Of a stretch of 64,000 nucleotides of DNA, positions 54,078-62,233 are shown one piece after another (position 1 is the first letter of the stretch; every line of letters starts with the position of its first letter). The DNA is taken from the NCBI RefSeq assembly GCF_001712755.1, contig NZ_MDKC01000013.1, positions 248,001 to 312,000 of the forward strand, given 5' to 3'. This DNA is from Gottfriedia luciferensis (GTDB lineage: Bacteria > Bacillota > Bacilli > Bacillales > Bacillaceae_G). The notes under the pieces were generated by a model that was given only the letters and a program-made list of their open reading frames with translations, searched no databases and was not told the DNA's origin. Both the position numbers and the translations under genes were made by a program.

Positions 54078-54128
54078 TACTCCATATCTTTTTGACTATT
54101 ACAAAAAGTATATCATAGTAGGGAGTAG
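54078..54128 (-). other. sinI-sinR intercistronic hairpin over the sinR RBS
   Basis: In the mRNA, CUACUCC (54128-54122) can pair with GGAGUAG (54084-54078), the sinR Shine-Dalgarno. A nested CUUUUUG/CAAAAAG stem lies within the loop. If it forms, it would lower sinR translation relative to sinI, unless translation of sinI or an internal start opens it. Confidence 0.45.
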
Positions 54129-54133
54129 TTATC

Positions 54134-54271
54134 CTAGTTTTGACATGAATCTTTAACGCAATTGTAAAGAAATGATCGCACTTCATCAGGACTTATGCCT
54201 ACTTCAATGCACTCTAGAAGTAAGTCGATCCAGTTTAATTCGGCAGAATGTTTTTCCAATTGACTGTACAT
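54134..54271 (-). CDS. sinI: SinI, anti-repressor of SinR
   Basis: A 45-residue frame starts at ATG 54271 with AGGAGG 9 nt upstream. Its middle, LNWIDLLLECIEVGISPDEV, follows the SinI pattern (W-x-x-L-x-x-x-A/C-x-x-x-G/N-I-S-x-E/D-E-I/V). It matches the C-terminal interaction helices of the SinR encoded next (WMEILQEAINSGIPKDEL). SinI binds SinR as a heterodimer and frees target promoters. It is shorter than the 57-residue B. subtilis SinI. A c-di-GMP-I riboswitch lies in its leader. Confidence 0.88.
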   Translation of the reverse strand: MYSQLEKHSAELNWIDLLLECIEVGISPDEVRSFLYNCVKDSCQN

Positions 54272-54304
54272 GGATAATAGCCTCCTAAAATTAAGGTATA
54301 AAAT

Positions 54305-54440
54305 ACCTAGGTAACCCTGCTATCTTAGTCCGTTTGATAATAAAAAAATACAGTGAACTAGTTCTTTTTAACTGTATTTACAACTAAGATCAGTGGCTTT
54401 GCGTCCCAATCTCTCAATTGGTTTGCCTTTTTCTAGAGAG
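54305..54440 (-). promoter_or_regulatory. c-di-GMP-I (GEMM) riboswitch upstream of sinI
   Basis: Read on the minus strand, the leader has GGCAAACC, a hairpin CCAATT-GAGA-GATTGG with a GNRA loop, then GGGACGCAAAGCC. These are the conserved blocks of the GEMM/c-di-GMP-I aptamer. The 3' half is present as GCAGGGTTACC (54325-54305 region). The second helix pairs CTGATCTTAGT with ACTAAGAT and CAG, and its loop holds an extra stem, AAATACAGT with ACTGTATTT, followed by a T run (54379-54342). The aptamer ends about 35 nt before the sinI start. It would make sinI-sinR expression respond to c-di-GMP; the sign of control is not clear. Confidence 0.9.
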
Positions 54441-54473
54441 AGTTCTGGTTGATTTATTACAATTTTCAAAAAA

Positions 54474-54502
54474 TTTATATAACAATTATATAATGAATCC
54501 AA
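54474..54502 (-). promoter_or_regulatory. putative promoter of the riboswitch-sinIR transcript
   Basis: On the minus strand TTGGAT (54502-54497) and TATAAA (54479-54474) are 17 bp apart. The transcript would start near 54467 and include the whole aptamer, giving a leader of about 195 nt. Confidence 0.5.
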
Positions 54503-54725
54503 TACATAGTTTGTAGTAATTTGTAGTTTCAAAAAAAACAATAATATTAATAATATTTCAATTATATTAAAAACATTAGATAAATCAAGGTGTTTTTTTA
54601 CATTTGAAATAAAAGGAAAAATTTTAAGGAAAAACATTTCGACATATACAAAAAAAATGTCGAAATACCAAAAAAACACTGGAAAAACTTAGTAATTTTA
54701 GAATAATATTCTAGAGTAGGCCAAA

Positions 54726-54878
54726 ATGGAAGATTACGTTAAAAAATGTATGAAGTTCTACTTAAAATGGCATAGTTCTGAAATTTGTAAAAGTAGGAGG
54801 AAAGTAATGGTTTATTTGGATTTGATTGGAATTTGGATAGATAAACTTAAACTAAAAAATAAAGTAACCAATAAATAG
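54726..54878 (+). CDS. small protein (23 or 50 residues) next to the second repeat element
   Basis: A 50-residue frame runs from ATG 54726 (MEDYVKKCMKFYLKWHSSEI) to TAG at 54876-54878. An internal ATG at 54807 has a much better RBS, TAGGAGGAAAGTA, and would give 23 residues, MVYLDLIGIWIDKLKLKNKV plus TNK. The short form looks like an amphipathic or membrane-active peptide. Its stop codon lies inside the duplicated hairpin at 54861-54886. No family is recognised. Confidence 0.4.
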   Translation: MEDYVKKCMKFYLKWHSSEICKSRRKVMVYLDLIGIWIDKLKLKNKVTNK

Positions 54879-54886
54879 ATTACTTT
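54861..54886. repeat. left copy of the 26-bp duplicated hairpin
   Basis: AAAGTAACCAATAAATAGAT and the next six bases TACTTT form a short stem (AAAGTAA/TTACTTT). The same 26 bp recur at 55349-55374, on the far side of the inserted element. Confidence 0.88.
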
Positions 54887-55348
54887 CATGTTGCTGAAAA
54901 CAACCTTGTCAATTAAATTACCAAATTTTCGTAAAAGGAGTAGAGTGATGTTGATTTCCACTACAGGATGCTCGCTTTCCATGGGGCGAGATTCTTTAGC
55001 CTCCTCGGCAAGCCTGCGGGGTCTTTAGCCTTCCCGCTAATCCCATAGGAGTCGAGCACCCCTCCGCTCCAATCAACTTATTCATCGAAAAAAGTCTGCA
55101 ATAAAATCTAATCAAATTGCCTTTACTTAAAGTAACCTAACAGCTGTTTATTAATCAGTTTGAAAGAATTAATATCGAACATTAATTAAACAATCAATTG
55201 AATTTTGTTATTGGTATCATAAAACTGCTCAAACATATTAACAGTTAAAACCATTAGTAGATCATCCAAAAAATGATAATTTCATCATTAATAAATGTTC
55301 ATTTAATGTCCGTTTTCCCTATTGACCATTTTTTATTTCAACAATCTG
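54887..55348. mobile_element. MITE-like noncoding element, copy 2
   Basis: This 462-bp sequence is the second copy of the element at 12082-12599, in the same orientation. Its ends are CATGTTGCTGAAA and TTTCAACAATCTG. The GC-rich core (about 54960-55065) is conserved apart from point changes. The short frame possible in copy 1 is closed here by TAG after CGGGGTCTT, so it is noncoding. Flanked by exact 26-bp repeats. Confidence 0.8.
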
Positions 55349-55374
55349 AAAGTAACCAATAAATAGATTACTTT
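55349..55374. terminator. right copy of the 26-bp duplicated hairpin
   Basis: Identical to 54861-54886 and followed by ATTTTT. It now lies 12 bp past the end of the minus-strand sigma-factor gene and probably ends its transcription. Confidence 0.85.
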
Positions 55375-55386
55375 ATTTTTAAAAGT

Positions 55387-55932
55387 TTATTTTGAATCTC
55401 TTAATCTTTTTAATGCATAACGATAACTAGATCGTACACTAGATTCTTTCATATTTAAATTTTTTGCAATTTGAGGAAATTCGTGATTGAAATAAAAACG
55501 TTCAATAAGAATTTGCTTCTGCAAGGGGGAAATTCCATCTAGAAAACTCTTAAAATTAACAAGTGGAAATGCCTCATCAAAATGTATTAAATCTTCTATA
55601 CCTTGCTCGGAGAATACGTTTCTTTCATCATATTTAATTGCTTTGGATAGCTCGTTTAATAAATAGCCTCTTACTGTAATATAAGCATAACTTGAAAAAC
55701 TCCCTTTCTCAGTTTGATATTGCTGATAAGCCATCCATAATGCTATTTGACCAATTTGATAATATTCATCAAAATTTTTATATATATGTAACTTCTTCAT
55801 AGTTGCTTTTATCATTCGGGAATACTGGTTTAAGCATTCCTCGAATGTATTTGGCTTCATTTTTCCTGAAACAACTTGATAGTCTACATGTTCTTCACTA
55901 TATTTCACGCTTACTGCCTTTCTTAAAGGCAT
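55387..55932 (-). CDS. small sigma-70-family RNA polymerase sigma factor
   Basis: The 181-residue protein has region 2 (FDEYYQIGQIALWMAYQQY, SFSSYAYITVRGYLLNELSK; residues about 55-105) and region 4 (LSPLQKQILIERFYFNHEFP, QIAKNLNMKESSVRSSYRYA; about 140-175). It lacks region 3, as in SigH-like and competence-type factors of Firmicutes. It is divergent from comK, which suggests a role in competence or stationary-phase control. ATG 55932 has AGGGGG very close; GTG 55908 with AAAGG is an alternative start. Confidence 0.85.
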   Translation of the reverse strand: MPLRKAVSVKYSEEHVDYQVVSGKMKPNTFEECLNQYSRMIKATMKKLHIYKNFDEYYQIGQIALWMAYQQYQTEKGSFSSYAYITVRGYLLNELSKAIKYDERNVFSEQGIEDLIHFDEAFPLVNFKSFLDGISPLQKQILIERFYFNHEFPQIAKNLNMKESSVRSSYRYALKRLRDSK

Positions 55933-56160
55933 GCCCCCTGAGTGTATTCCGCGGTGAAGTAACTATATAAAAATATAAGAAATATATCATATTTGGATAC
56001 ATCAATTAAGAATAAATAAAATAGAGTGAAACGTGAGTATTGAATTTAAAACGTTAAATTTGCCAGAAATAATGAAATGAAACCTTATCTATTTATATTT
56101 TTAAAAGAAGTAAAGTTTACTAAACACTGGAAAAACGGTCATAGAAGTTTCAAAAATAAG

Positions 56161-56181
56161 AAAAGATAATTTTGGTATAAT
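56161..56181 (+). promoter_or_regulatory. comK promoter with one AT-box
   Basis: AAAAGATAATTTT (56161-56173) fits a ComK AT-box (AAAA-N5-TTTT) and lies just before TATAAT (56176-56181). ComK needs two such boxes at fixed spacing, and the second is not clear, so autoregulation is only suggested. Confidence 0.4.
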
Positions 56182-56213
56182 CGATATGTAAAAAATCCTC
56201 AAAGGAGGCACAT

Positions 56214-56747
56214 ATGTCAAAATTAGATTATGTTGTATCGTATGAAACAATGCTGATTGAAGCTGCGGATCATCCAGAGTATTTAACCAAAATAACAGAT
56301 AAAAACAAAGGAGTGATCTATTCAAAGCGGCCAATGAAAGTAATCTTGAAAGAATCAGCCCTCTACCATAATCAATCTATTAAAGGTCATCTCGAAGTCG
56401 TAAAAAGTAAATACCCAACTATGAAAAAGATTCCTCTTATGATTAATCCCACATTATCTATTATTATGATTCCTACATCTTCGCAAAATAACATATCTTG
56501 CAAATGGCTAAATTTTATCCAAATAAATAAATATATAAAAGAAAAAAGAAAAACAAGAATACAGTTTAGGAATGGAGAAGAGAGGATATTCTCAATTTCT
56601 TATTACATTTTTGATAAACAAGTTAGTAAAGCAACAAAGATTATTAGTATGTATTTAAGTCAGAAAGTGGAATATAAACTAAAATCAGATGAAGAAAAGT
56701 TAATGATGATTAAGGAATTAATAGAAGGATATTCTTTTGATGGGTAG
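56214..56747 (+). CDS. comK: ComK, competence transcription factor
   Basis: The 177-residue protein is similar in length and layout to B. subtilis ComK (192). The conserved centre is present: KIPLMINPTLSIIMIPTSSQ and ISCKWLNFIQI match KPPIMVDPSNQIFLFPTLSS and CGWISHV. The end DEEKLMMIKELIEGY matches the ComK tail. ComK switches on DNA-uptake genes. RBS AAAGGAGG precedes ATG. The neighbouring sigma factor and SinIR fit a cell-fate cluster. Some Firmicutes carry two ComK versions, and I cannot tell which one this is. Confidence 0.88.
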   Translation: MSKLDYVVSYETMLIEAADHPEYLTKITDKNKGVIYSKRPMKVILKESALYHNQSIKGHLEVVKSKYPTMKKIPLMINPTLSIIMIPTSSQNNISCKWLNFIQINKYIKEKRKTRIQFRNGEERIFSISYYIFDKQVSKATKIISMYLSQKVEYKLKSDEEKLMMIKELIEGYSFDG

Positions 56748-56768
56748 GCTAGAGGCAAGAAATACAAA

Positions 56769-56809
56769 AAAGCAGGCCTTAAGATCTTATTGATCGTAAA
56801 TCCTGCTTT
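56769..56809. terminator. bidirectional terminator between comK and slaP
   Basis: AAAGCAGG pairs with CCTGCTTT, with an inner GATC pairing, and A and T runs at the two sides. It serves two convergent genes. Confidence 0.8.
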
Positions 56810-56840
56810 AAACACTGTGAATCTATTCTTTAATTATGCC

Positions 56841-57749
56841 TTAAATAACTTCTTGTTCAGGAATTCTAATTGTCCATTGTGAGAACGCATTTATTTCTAC
56901 TAGTTCTTTAGGGAAGATAAATGTCCATGGTTTACTCGTATTTGCCTGGATTGTTAATGGAGGTAGTGTGAATAAGCCTTTCGCAATTATTTCGCCATTC
57001 TCATTTAACATTTCCAGTGGTAGTAATTCTAGACTAACAGCTTGTGTTGATCCATTTCGAACTAAAATATTAACGCCTAAGTTGCCTTCTTCATTATAGC
57101 TTGCTCGTAAAGCATGTAAGCTCACTTCATTTATACGTAATTTAGGTAAAGAATTTACAAGATTGCTTAATTCTGTAATTTGTTCTTCAGTAAGTCGACC
57201 TTCCCATGTTGGATCTATATCTAATCGGTGGATAGTTTTTGATAAATCAAATGCTAACTCAAAACCTTTTTCAGGCAAGTCCTCTTTTAGTAAATACTCT
57301 CGTTCAAAAACAAAGCGCCATGGGCGGCTACTGCAAGGAGGCATTTCGCCAAGCTCTTCTAGTCTAAAGCCTTTTTTAGCTAATAGTTCTCCTTCTTCAC
57401 TAATCAATAATAGAATAGCATCTTCTAAACGAACTAATTTTTCTAAACTGTTACGAACAAATGCTGTAACAGTTGCACTTCCGTCATCATTAGTTTCAAG
57501 TTCGATTGCAGATAATGATAATTGATTTGGTTTTAAAGGAGAAAGCTCGTTGTTTAAAAATTGATAAACATAACGCTTTTCATCCTCAATATGCATTAAT
57601 GGATGGAATGAAATTTTAGGAAAAATTTCAACCACTTCATTTTCTTCAACTTGAACTGCTTGATCAGTAGATGTTTGTTGCAATAAATCACTCGATGAAA
57701 CTGTTGAATCTTTACCCTTTTGTAATAAACGCTTAATCGATGATAACAT
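56841..57749 (-). CDS. slaP: SlaP, accessory Sec S-layer assembly protein
   Basis: The 302-residue protein contains two copies of the SLAP duplication domain, each ending in a P-W-x-F-x-F motif: RPWRFVFEREYL (about residue 158) and KPWTFIFPKELV (about 280). In B. anthracis, SlaP works with SecA2 to secrete S-layer proteins. It has no signal peptide. Its start overlaps the end of secA2 by 17 bp, so they form one operon. No S-layer gene is seen in this window. Confidence 0.92.
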   Translation of the reverse strand: MLSSIKRLLQKGKDSTVSSSDLLQQTSTDQAVQVEENEVVEIFPKISFHPLMHIEDEKRYVYQFLNNELSPLKPNQLSLSAIELETNDDGSATVTAFVRNSLEKLVRLEDAILLLISEEGELLAKKGFRLEELGEMPPCSSRPWRFVFEREYLLKEDLPEKGFELAFDLSKTIHRLDIDPTWEGRLTEEQITELSNLVNSLPKLRINEVSLHALRASYNEEGNLGVNILVRNGSTQAVSLELLPLEMLNENGEIIAKGLFTLPPLTIQANTSKPWTFIFPKELVEINAFSQWTIRIPEQEVI

Positions 57750-60171
57750 TTTGTTTTTCTACCCCCTGTGGACAAGATAATTCTTGGAATGTTGAAGCAA
57801 GATTTGCTGATATTTCTTGTTGTATCGAGTTATAAGTATGTTCAAACAGAGTAAATCCATCAAATTCATATAGTCGGATTGGATCTTCTTGTTGATACTG
57901 TCTTAAGTGTATCCCCTCAATCAATTGTTGTAAATGCTCTAAATGTTCAGTCCAATATAAATCTATCGTACTTAATGCCGTGCTTTTTAAAATACTAATA
58001 AGTATTATTTTTTTCTCTTCCTCTATACCGCTTAATACATCTTTATATACTGAAAAAGCTTCTTTAACGTTATGCCAAATCTCTTGTTCAGTATTAAAAT
58101 GTTCAATATCTATTCGAAGTGGTGGTATAAGTTGTTCAAGTGCTATTTTTCCTTCAAGTAGATCCCAATCTTCAGGTGTACTATCTTTAGGATAGAATTG
58201 CATTAATAAGTGATTAACAGTTTCTTCAGCTTGACCAATAAACCAGTCTAAACCAGTTTCATTTTGTAACAAGTTATTTCTTAATTTATAAATAATACGT
58301 CGATGTTCATTTGCAACACCATCTAATTTAAGCTGCCATTCACGAATTGAAGATTGTTTTCCTTCACAGAGCTTTTGTGTAGATGAAACAAAGTCTTGGA
58401 TCGTAGAATTTAGTACTTTACCAAATTGATCAGCCTGTAGATTCTTAAATAATTTCTCTAGCTTTTCTGGATTATATTTTACAAATAATTCATCTTCTAA
58501 TGACAGATAGAATTGAGATGAACCAGTGTCCCCTTGTCTCCCTGCACGCCCTCTTAATTGGAAATCAATGCGCTCACTTTCATGACGTTCGGTTCCAATT
58601 ACATGAAGACCCCCTAAATCTGATACACCTTCAGCTAATAAGATATCAGTCCCTCGACCCGCCATATTGGTTGAAATGGTAATCATACCTATTTGCCCAG
58701 CTATGGCAATCATCTTTGCCTCTTCTTCAACATTTTTTGCATTAAGGAGCTGAAACTTTATCGATTCTTTTTCTAATAATTCTGCGAGTACTTCAGATTG
58801 ACGAATGGAGGCTGTTCCAATTAGAATTGGTTGTCCCTTTTTATGTCGTAATTTTACATCTTCTAGAACTGCTCTGAGTTTTTCTTCTGTTTTTTCAAAC
58901 ACAATATCCTCATGGTCAATACGAATTACCGGTTTATTAGTAGGAATTCGAATAACTTCCATGTTATAAATTTGTAGGAGTTCCTTTTCTTCCGTTTTTG
59001 CAGTTCCAGTCATGCCAGAAAGAATTGGGTACATCCGGAAATAATTTTGTATTGTTACTGATGCAACCGTATGATTTTCTTCAGTTGTTTTTAACCCTTC
59101 CTTTGCCTCGATTGCTTGATGGAGACCGTTACTTAATGAGCGTCCCTCCATAATTCGGCCAGTAAATAAGTCAATTAGTCTAATTTCGCCTTCTTGAATA
59201 ATATAATCAACATCGCGTTGGAATACTAAATCGGCTTGCAATGCGTTATGAACATAGTGGAAAAGCGTTGTATGTTCTAGGTCATATAAATTTTCAATCA
59301 TAAAGGCTTTTTCAATCTTTGAGATCCCTTTTTCAGTTAAAGTAATTGCTTTAGTTTCTTGATCTAAAAAATAATCCCTATCGTTTATAAACGTACGAAT
59401 AAAGCGTGCACAAAGCGAGTATAAGTGTGACTGTGCGGGTTTTTTTCCTGCAATAATTAATGGTGTCTTTGCTTCATCTATTAATATTGAGTCGACTTCA
59501 TCAATAATTGCATAATGGTATGGGCGTTGAACTTGATCAACTAAAGAAGTAACCATATTATCTCGTAAATAATCAAAACCAAATTCTGTTCCGATTCCAT
59601 AAGTGATATCTGCATTGTAAGCAGCTTTTTTAGCCTCTAGAGTTAAGTTGGGAATGTTTAAACCTACTGTAAGACCTAAAAATTTGTGAATTTGCCCAAT
59701 TTGATCCGCATCGCGTCGGGCTAAATATTCGTTTATGGTAATAATATGCACGCCCTTTCCCTCAAGCGCACGAGTATAGGCAGGTAATGAAGAAACTAAT
59801 GTTTTTCCTTCCCCAGTAGGCATTTCAGCAATATTTCCATCTAGTAATGCAAGTCCACCAATTAATTGAACATCATAAGGGCGCATCCCTAAAACACGTT
59901 TTGATGCTTCACGTACTAGAGCAAAAGCATCTATTGTAATTTCATGAGTAACGGCTTCGTTATTAGAAATTTTTTGCTTTAATAGATCAGTAAATTTACG
60001 CAAATCTTCATCTAGAAGACTTTCATAGAATGGCTCTTTTGTATTTATCTCTTGAACAACTTTTTCATACTCTTTTAATTTTCGATTGCCAATAATTTTT
60101 TGCAAAGTCTGGATCAAGGGTGTTCCCTCCTGAGCTGGTAATCTATCAAGCCTCTTCTTTAAATGTATCAT
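57733..60171 (-). CDS. secA2: SecA2, accessory Sec ATPase
   Basis: The protein of about 812 residues has the SecA core: LLDGNIAEMPTGEGKTLVSS (Walker A, about 120), the second-domain AIIDEVDSILIDEAKTPLII (about 210), GMTGTAKTEEKEL and RGTDILLAEG, QLRGRAGRQGDTGSSQFYLS. It lacks the C-terminal zinc-binding tail of SecA1, as usual for SecA2. It exports a subset of proteins with SlaP. The start is uncertain: ATG 60171 and TTG 60189 both lack a clear RBS. Confidence 0.94.
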   Translation of the reverse strand: MIHLKKRLDRLPAQEGTPLIQTLQKIIGNRKLKEYEKVVQEINTKEPFYESLLDEDLRKFTDLLKQKISNNEAVTHEITIDAFALVREASKRVLGMRPYDVQLIGGLALLDGNIAEMPTGEGKTLVSSLPAYTRALEGKGVHIITINEYLARRDADQIGQIHKFLGLTVGLNIPNLTLEAKKAAYNADITYGIGTEFGFDYLRDNMVTSLVDQVQRPYHYAIIDEVDSILIDEAKTPLIIAGKKPAQSHLYSLCARFIRTFINDRDYFLDQETKAITLTEKGISKIEKAFMIENLYDLEHTTLFHYVHNALQADLVFQRDVDYIIQEGEIRLIDLFTGRIMEGRSLSNGLHQAIEAKEGLKTTEENHTVASVTIQNYFRMYPILSGMTGTAKTEEKELLQIYNMEVIRIPTNKPVIRIDHEDIVFEKTEEKLRAVLEDVKLRHKKGQPILIGTASIRQSEVLAELLEKESIKFQLLNAKNVEEEAKMIAIAGQIGMITISTNMAGRGTDILLAEGVSDLGGLHVIGTERHESERIDFQLRGRAGRQGDTGSSQFYLSLEDELFVKYNPEKLEKLFKNLQADQFGKVLNSTIQDFVSSTQKLCEGKQSSIREWQLKLDGVANEHRRIIYKLRNNLLQNETGLDWFIGQAEETVNHLLMQFYPKDSTPEDWDLLEGKIALEQLIPPLRIDIEHFNTEQEIWHNVKEAFSVYKDVLSGIEEEKKIILISILKSTALSTIDLYWTEHLEHLQQLIEGIHLRQYQQEDPIRLYEFDGFTLFEHTYNSIQQEISANLASTFQELSCPQGVEKQNVIID

Positions 60172-60398
60172 AAGTTTTACGGGACTCAAGGTGTAAATAG
60201 TGGGAATTTATAGAAAAGATTGAAAATTATATTATTAATACTAAAGTAAAAATCATTAGGAATCAAAATGAAGCGATCAATCTTTAAGTAAAAATAACTA
60301 GTTAATTTCAAAATGTGACAAATTGCTTACTTCCTATTATATATAATCTTAGTAGTTTCATATTAATAGTCTACTAAGATATGAGGGAGAGAGCTTAA

Positions 60399-62048
60399 TT
60401 GAAGACAAAGATCGGAATAATCTTTTCTGCTGCAATACTTTTAACAAGTATATTTAGTTCACCATCGTTGAAACATAGAGGCACAAAACATGAGACCAAT
60501 TTAATAAGTAATAATGAAGTAAAAGCTGCAACAGATCAAAAGAGTAGTGAGCAATCGACACTTCAAAAGGTTGAGACAAATCAAACAAAAAAATGGGAAG
60601 CACTACAACTGAATCCACTCCCAAGTAGTAAAAACTTATCGTATAGTTTCAGTAATAGTACAAAAGTGTTTACGAGGCCTTTCCCAGAGCAGTATCAAAC
60701 GATTAATGGAATATTGAGCTTTCGAGGCGGACCTTTCCGAAATAACGGTTCGATGGGAACGACAATTATTTCAAAGCAAATGTTAGTTAAGAGCTGGTCG
60801 TTTCAAACTTCTTCTTCATCTGGATGGGGCGGGGGATCAGGATGGACTGGCCAACCTAGTGTAATTGAATGGAAACCACAAGAACAAAAAATTATGAATT
60901 TATATTCTCAATTTAAAACAAAGTCAAATTTTAAAGAAGTAGTCTATGGATCTTTAGATGGAAGAGTTTACTTTTTAGACTTAGCAACAGGTAAGAAAAC
61001 AAGAAATCCAATTAATATTCAAAATCCAATTAAGGGTAGTGTAGCTCTTGATCCACGTGGTTATCCTCTTTTATATGTTGGACAAGGTATACCACAAACC
61101 GGAAAAATAGGTATGAGGATTTTTAGTCTGATTGATGGCTCTCAATTAGCATTTATTCCAGGAATTGATTCTTATTCTTTTCGCGGTTGGGGAGCTTTTG
61201 ATGGCTCTGCGTTATTTAACCGTGAAGATGATGCTATGTTAGTCGGCGGGGAAAATGGACTAGTTTATTTTATAAAACTAAATACTAAATATGATCCAAA
61301 GGCTCAAAAGATAAAAATTTCTCCAGTAATTTCAAAATATCGATATAAACTTAAAAATAATTCTTATCAAGGTATTGAAAATTCAGTAGCGGTATTTAAA
61401 AATATTGCATACTTCGCCGATAATGGTGGTGGTATTCAAGCGCTGGATATTATTAAGAAAAGGCCAATTTGGGCAAATAATGCATATGATGATACGGATG
61501 CGTCAATTGTCATAGAGAATTCAAATGGTACACCGTTTTTATACACAGGTTCTGAAATCGATAAACAAGGAACTAAAGGCTATGCACGCATTCAAAAGTT
61601 AAATGGGCTTACTGGTAAAGTAATTTGGGAGAAGAAGATACCCGGTTATTCGATAAAAGGTAATCATCCTGTTAATGGTGGACTGTTAGCGACGCCAATT
61701 GTTGGAACCGGGCCATTAAAAGGGCAGGTTATCTTTAATATTTCAAGGTATAAAAGGATGAATGGGGGCTTGTTAATTAGCTATGATACTGTTACGGGGA
61801 AAGAAAAATGGCATTTAGAGTTACCAAACTATGCTTGGTCATCTACAGTAGCGGTTTATACAAAGGACAATAAAGCTTACTTCATTCAAGGTGATTCCGT
61901 TGGTAACCTGTACTTAATAAGTGGTAGCGGAAAAATTATTAATAAGATCAATCTAGGTGCAAATATTGAGGCGTCTCCAGTTGTAGTTGGACAACAAGTA
62001 ATTGTTGGAACTAGAGGAGGTAAATATATTAGCGTCAATATTAAATAA
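60399..62048 (+). CDS. secreted PQQ/BamB-like beta-propeller protein
   Basis: The 549-residue protein has a signal peptide (KTKIGIIFSAAILLTSIFS, residues 2-20) and a propeller with repeats of the PQQ/WD-like kind (VYGSLDGRVYFLDLATGKK, LVGGENGLVYFIKLN, AYFADNGGGIQALDIIKKRP, VGTRGGKYISVNI). Such domains often bind partners or polymers; cofactor binding is not evident. A Ser/Gly/Trp-rich stretch (SSSGWGGGSGWTGQP) precedes the blades. It is divergent from secA2, so it may be a substrate of that system. TTG start with GAGGGAGAGA upstream. Confidence 0.8.
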   Translation: MKTKIGIIFSAAILLTSIFSSPSLKHRGTKHETNLISNNEVKAATDQKSSEQSTLQKVETNQTKKWEALQLNPLPSSKNLSYSFSNSTKVFTRPFPEQYQTINGILSFRGGPFRNNGSMGTTIISKQMLVKSWSFQTSSSSGWGGGSGWTGQPSVIEWKPQEQKIMNLYSQFKTKSNFKEVVYGSLDGRVYFLDLATGKKTRNPINIQNPIKGSVALDPRGYPLLYVGQGIPQTGKIGMRIFSLIDGSQLAFIPGIDSYSFRGWGAFDGSALFNREDDAMLVGGENGLVYFIKLNTKYDPKAQKIKISPVISKYRYKLKNNSYQGIENSVAVFKNIAYFADNGGGIQALDIIKKRPIWANNAYDDTDASIVIENSNGTPFLYTGSEIDKQGTKGYARIQKLNGLTGKVIWEKKIPGYSIKGNHPVNGGLLATPIVGTGPLKGQVIFNISRYKRMNGGLLISYDTVTGKEKWHLELPNYAWSSTVAVYTKDNKAYFIQGDSVGNLYLISGSGKIINKINLGANIEASPVVVGQQVIVGTRGGKYISVNIK

Positions 62049-62233
62049 TTATAGTGATGAATGATCCCTAATTCCGTTTGCGGAGCTAGGGATTTCTTGT
62101 TTATTTGATAAAGTCTTTTCAATTGTGTTAATAACGTATTAAACTTCTATTAAAAGAATTGGATTTTAAGCAAATAGATTAGATAATATGATAAGTGTAT
62201 TTATTTATAACTGTATCAGGGGAGTGAAAGAAT

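Noticed and set aside
54368-54679. Minus-strand frame of 103 codons upstream of sinI
   Set aside because: It is very rich in Phe, Ile and Leu because of AT-rich DNA, has no clear RBS, and its 3' part overlaps the riboswitch aptamer.
56130-56173. A full two-box ComK site before comK
   Set aside because: Only one AAAA-N5-TTTT box is clear; no second box at the required 8, 18 or 31 bp spacing was found.
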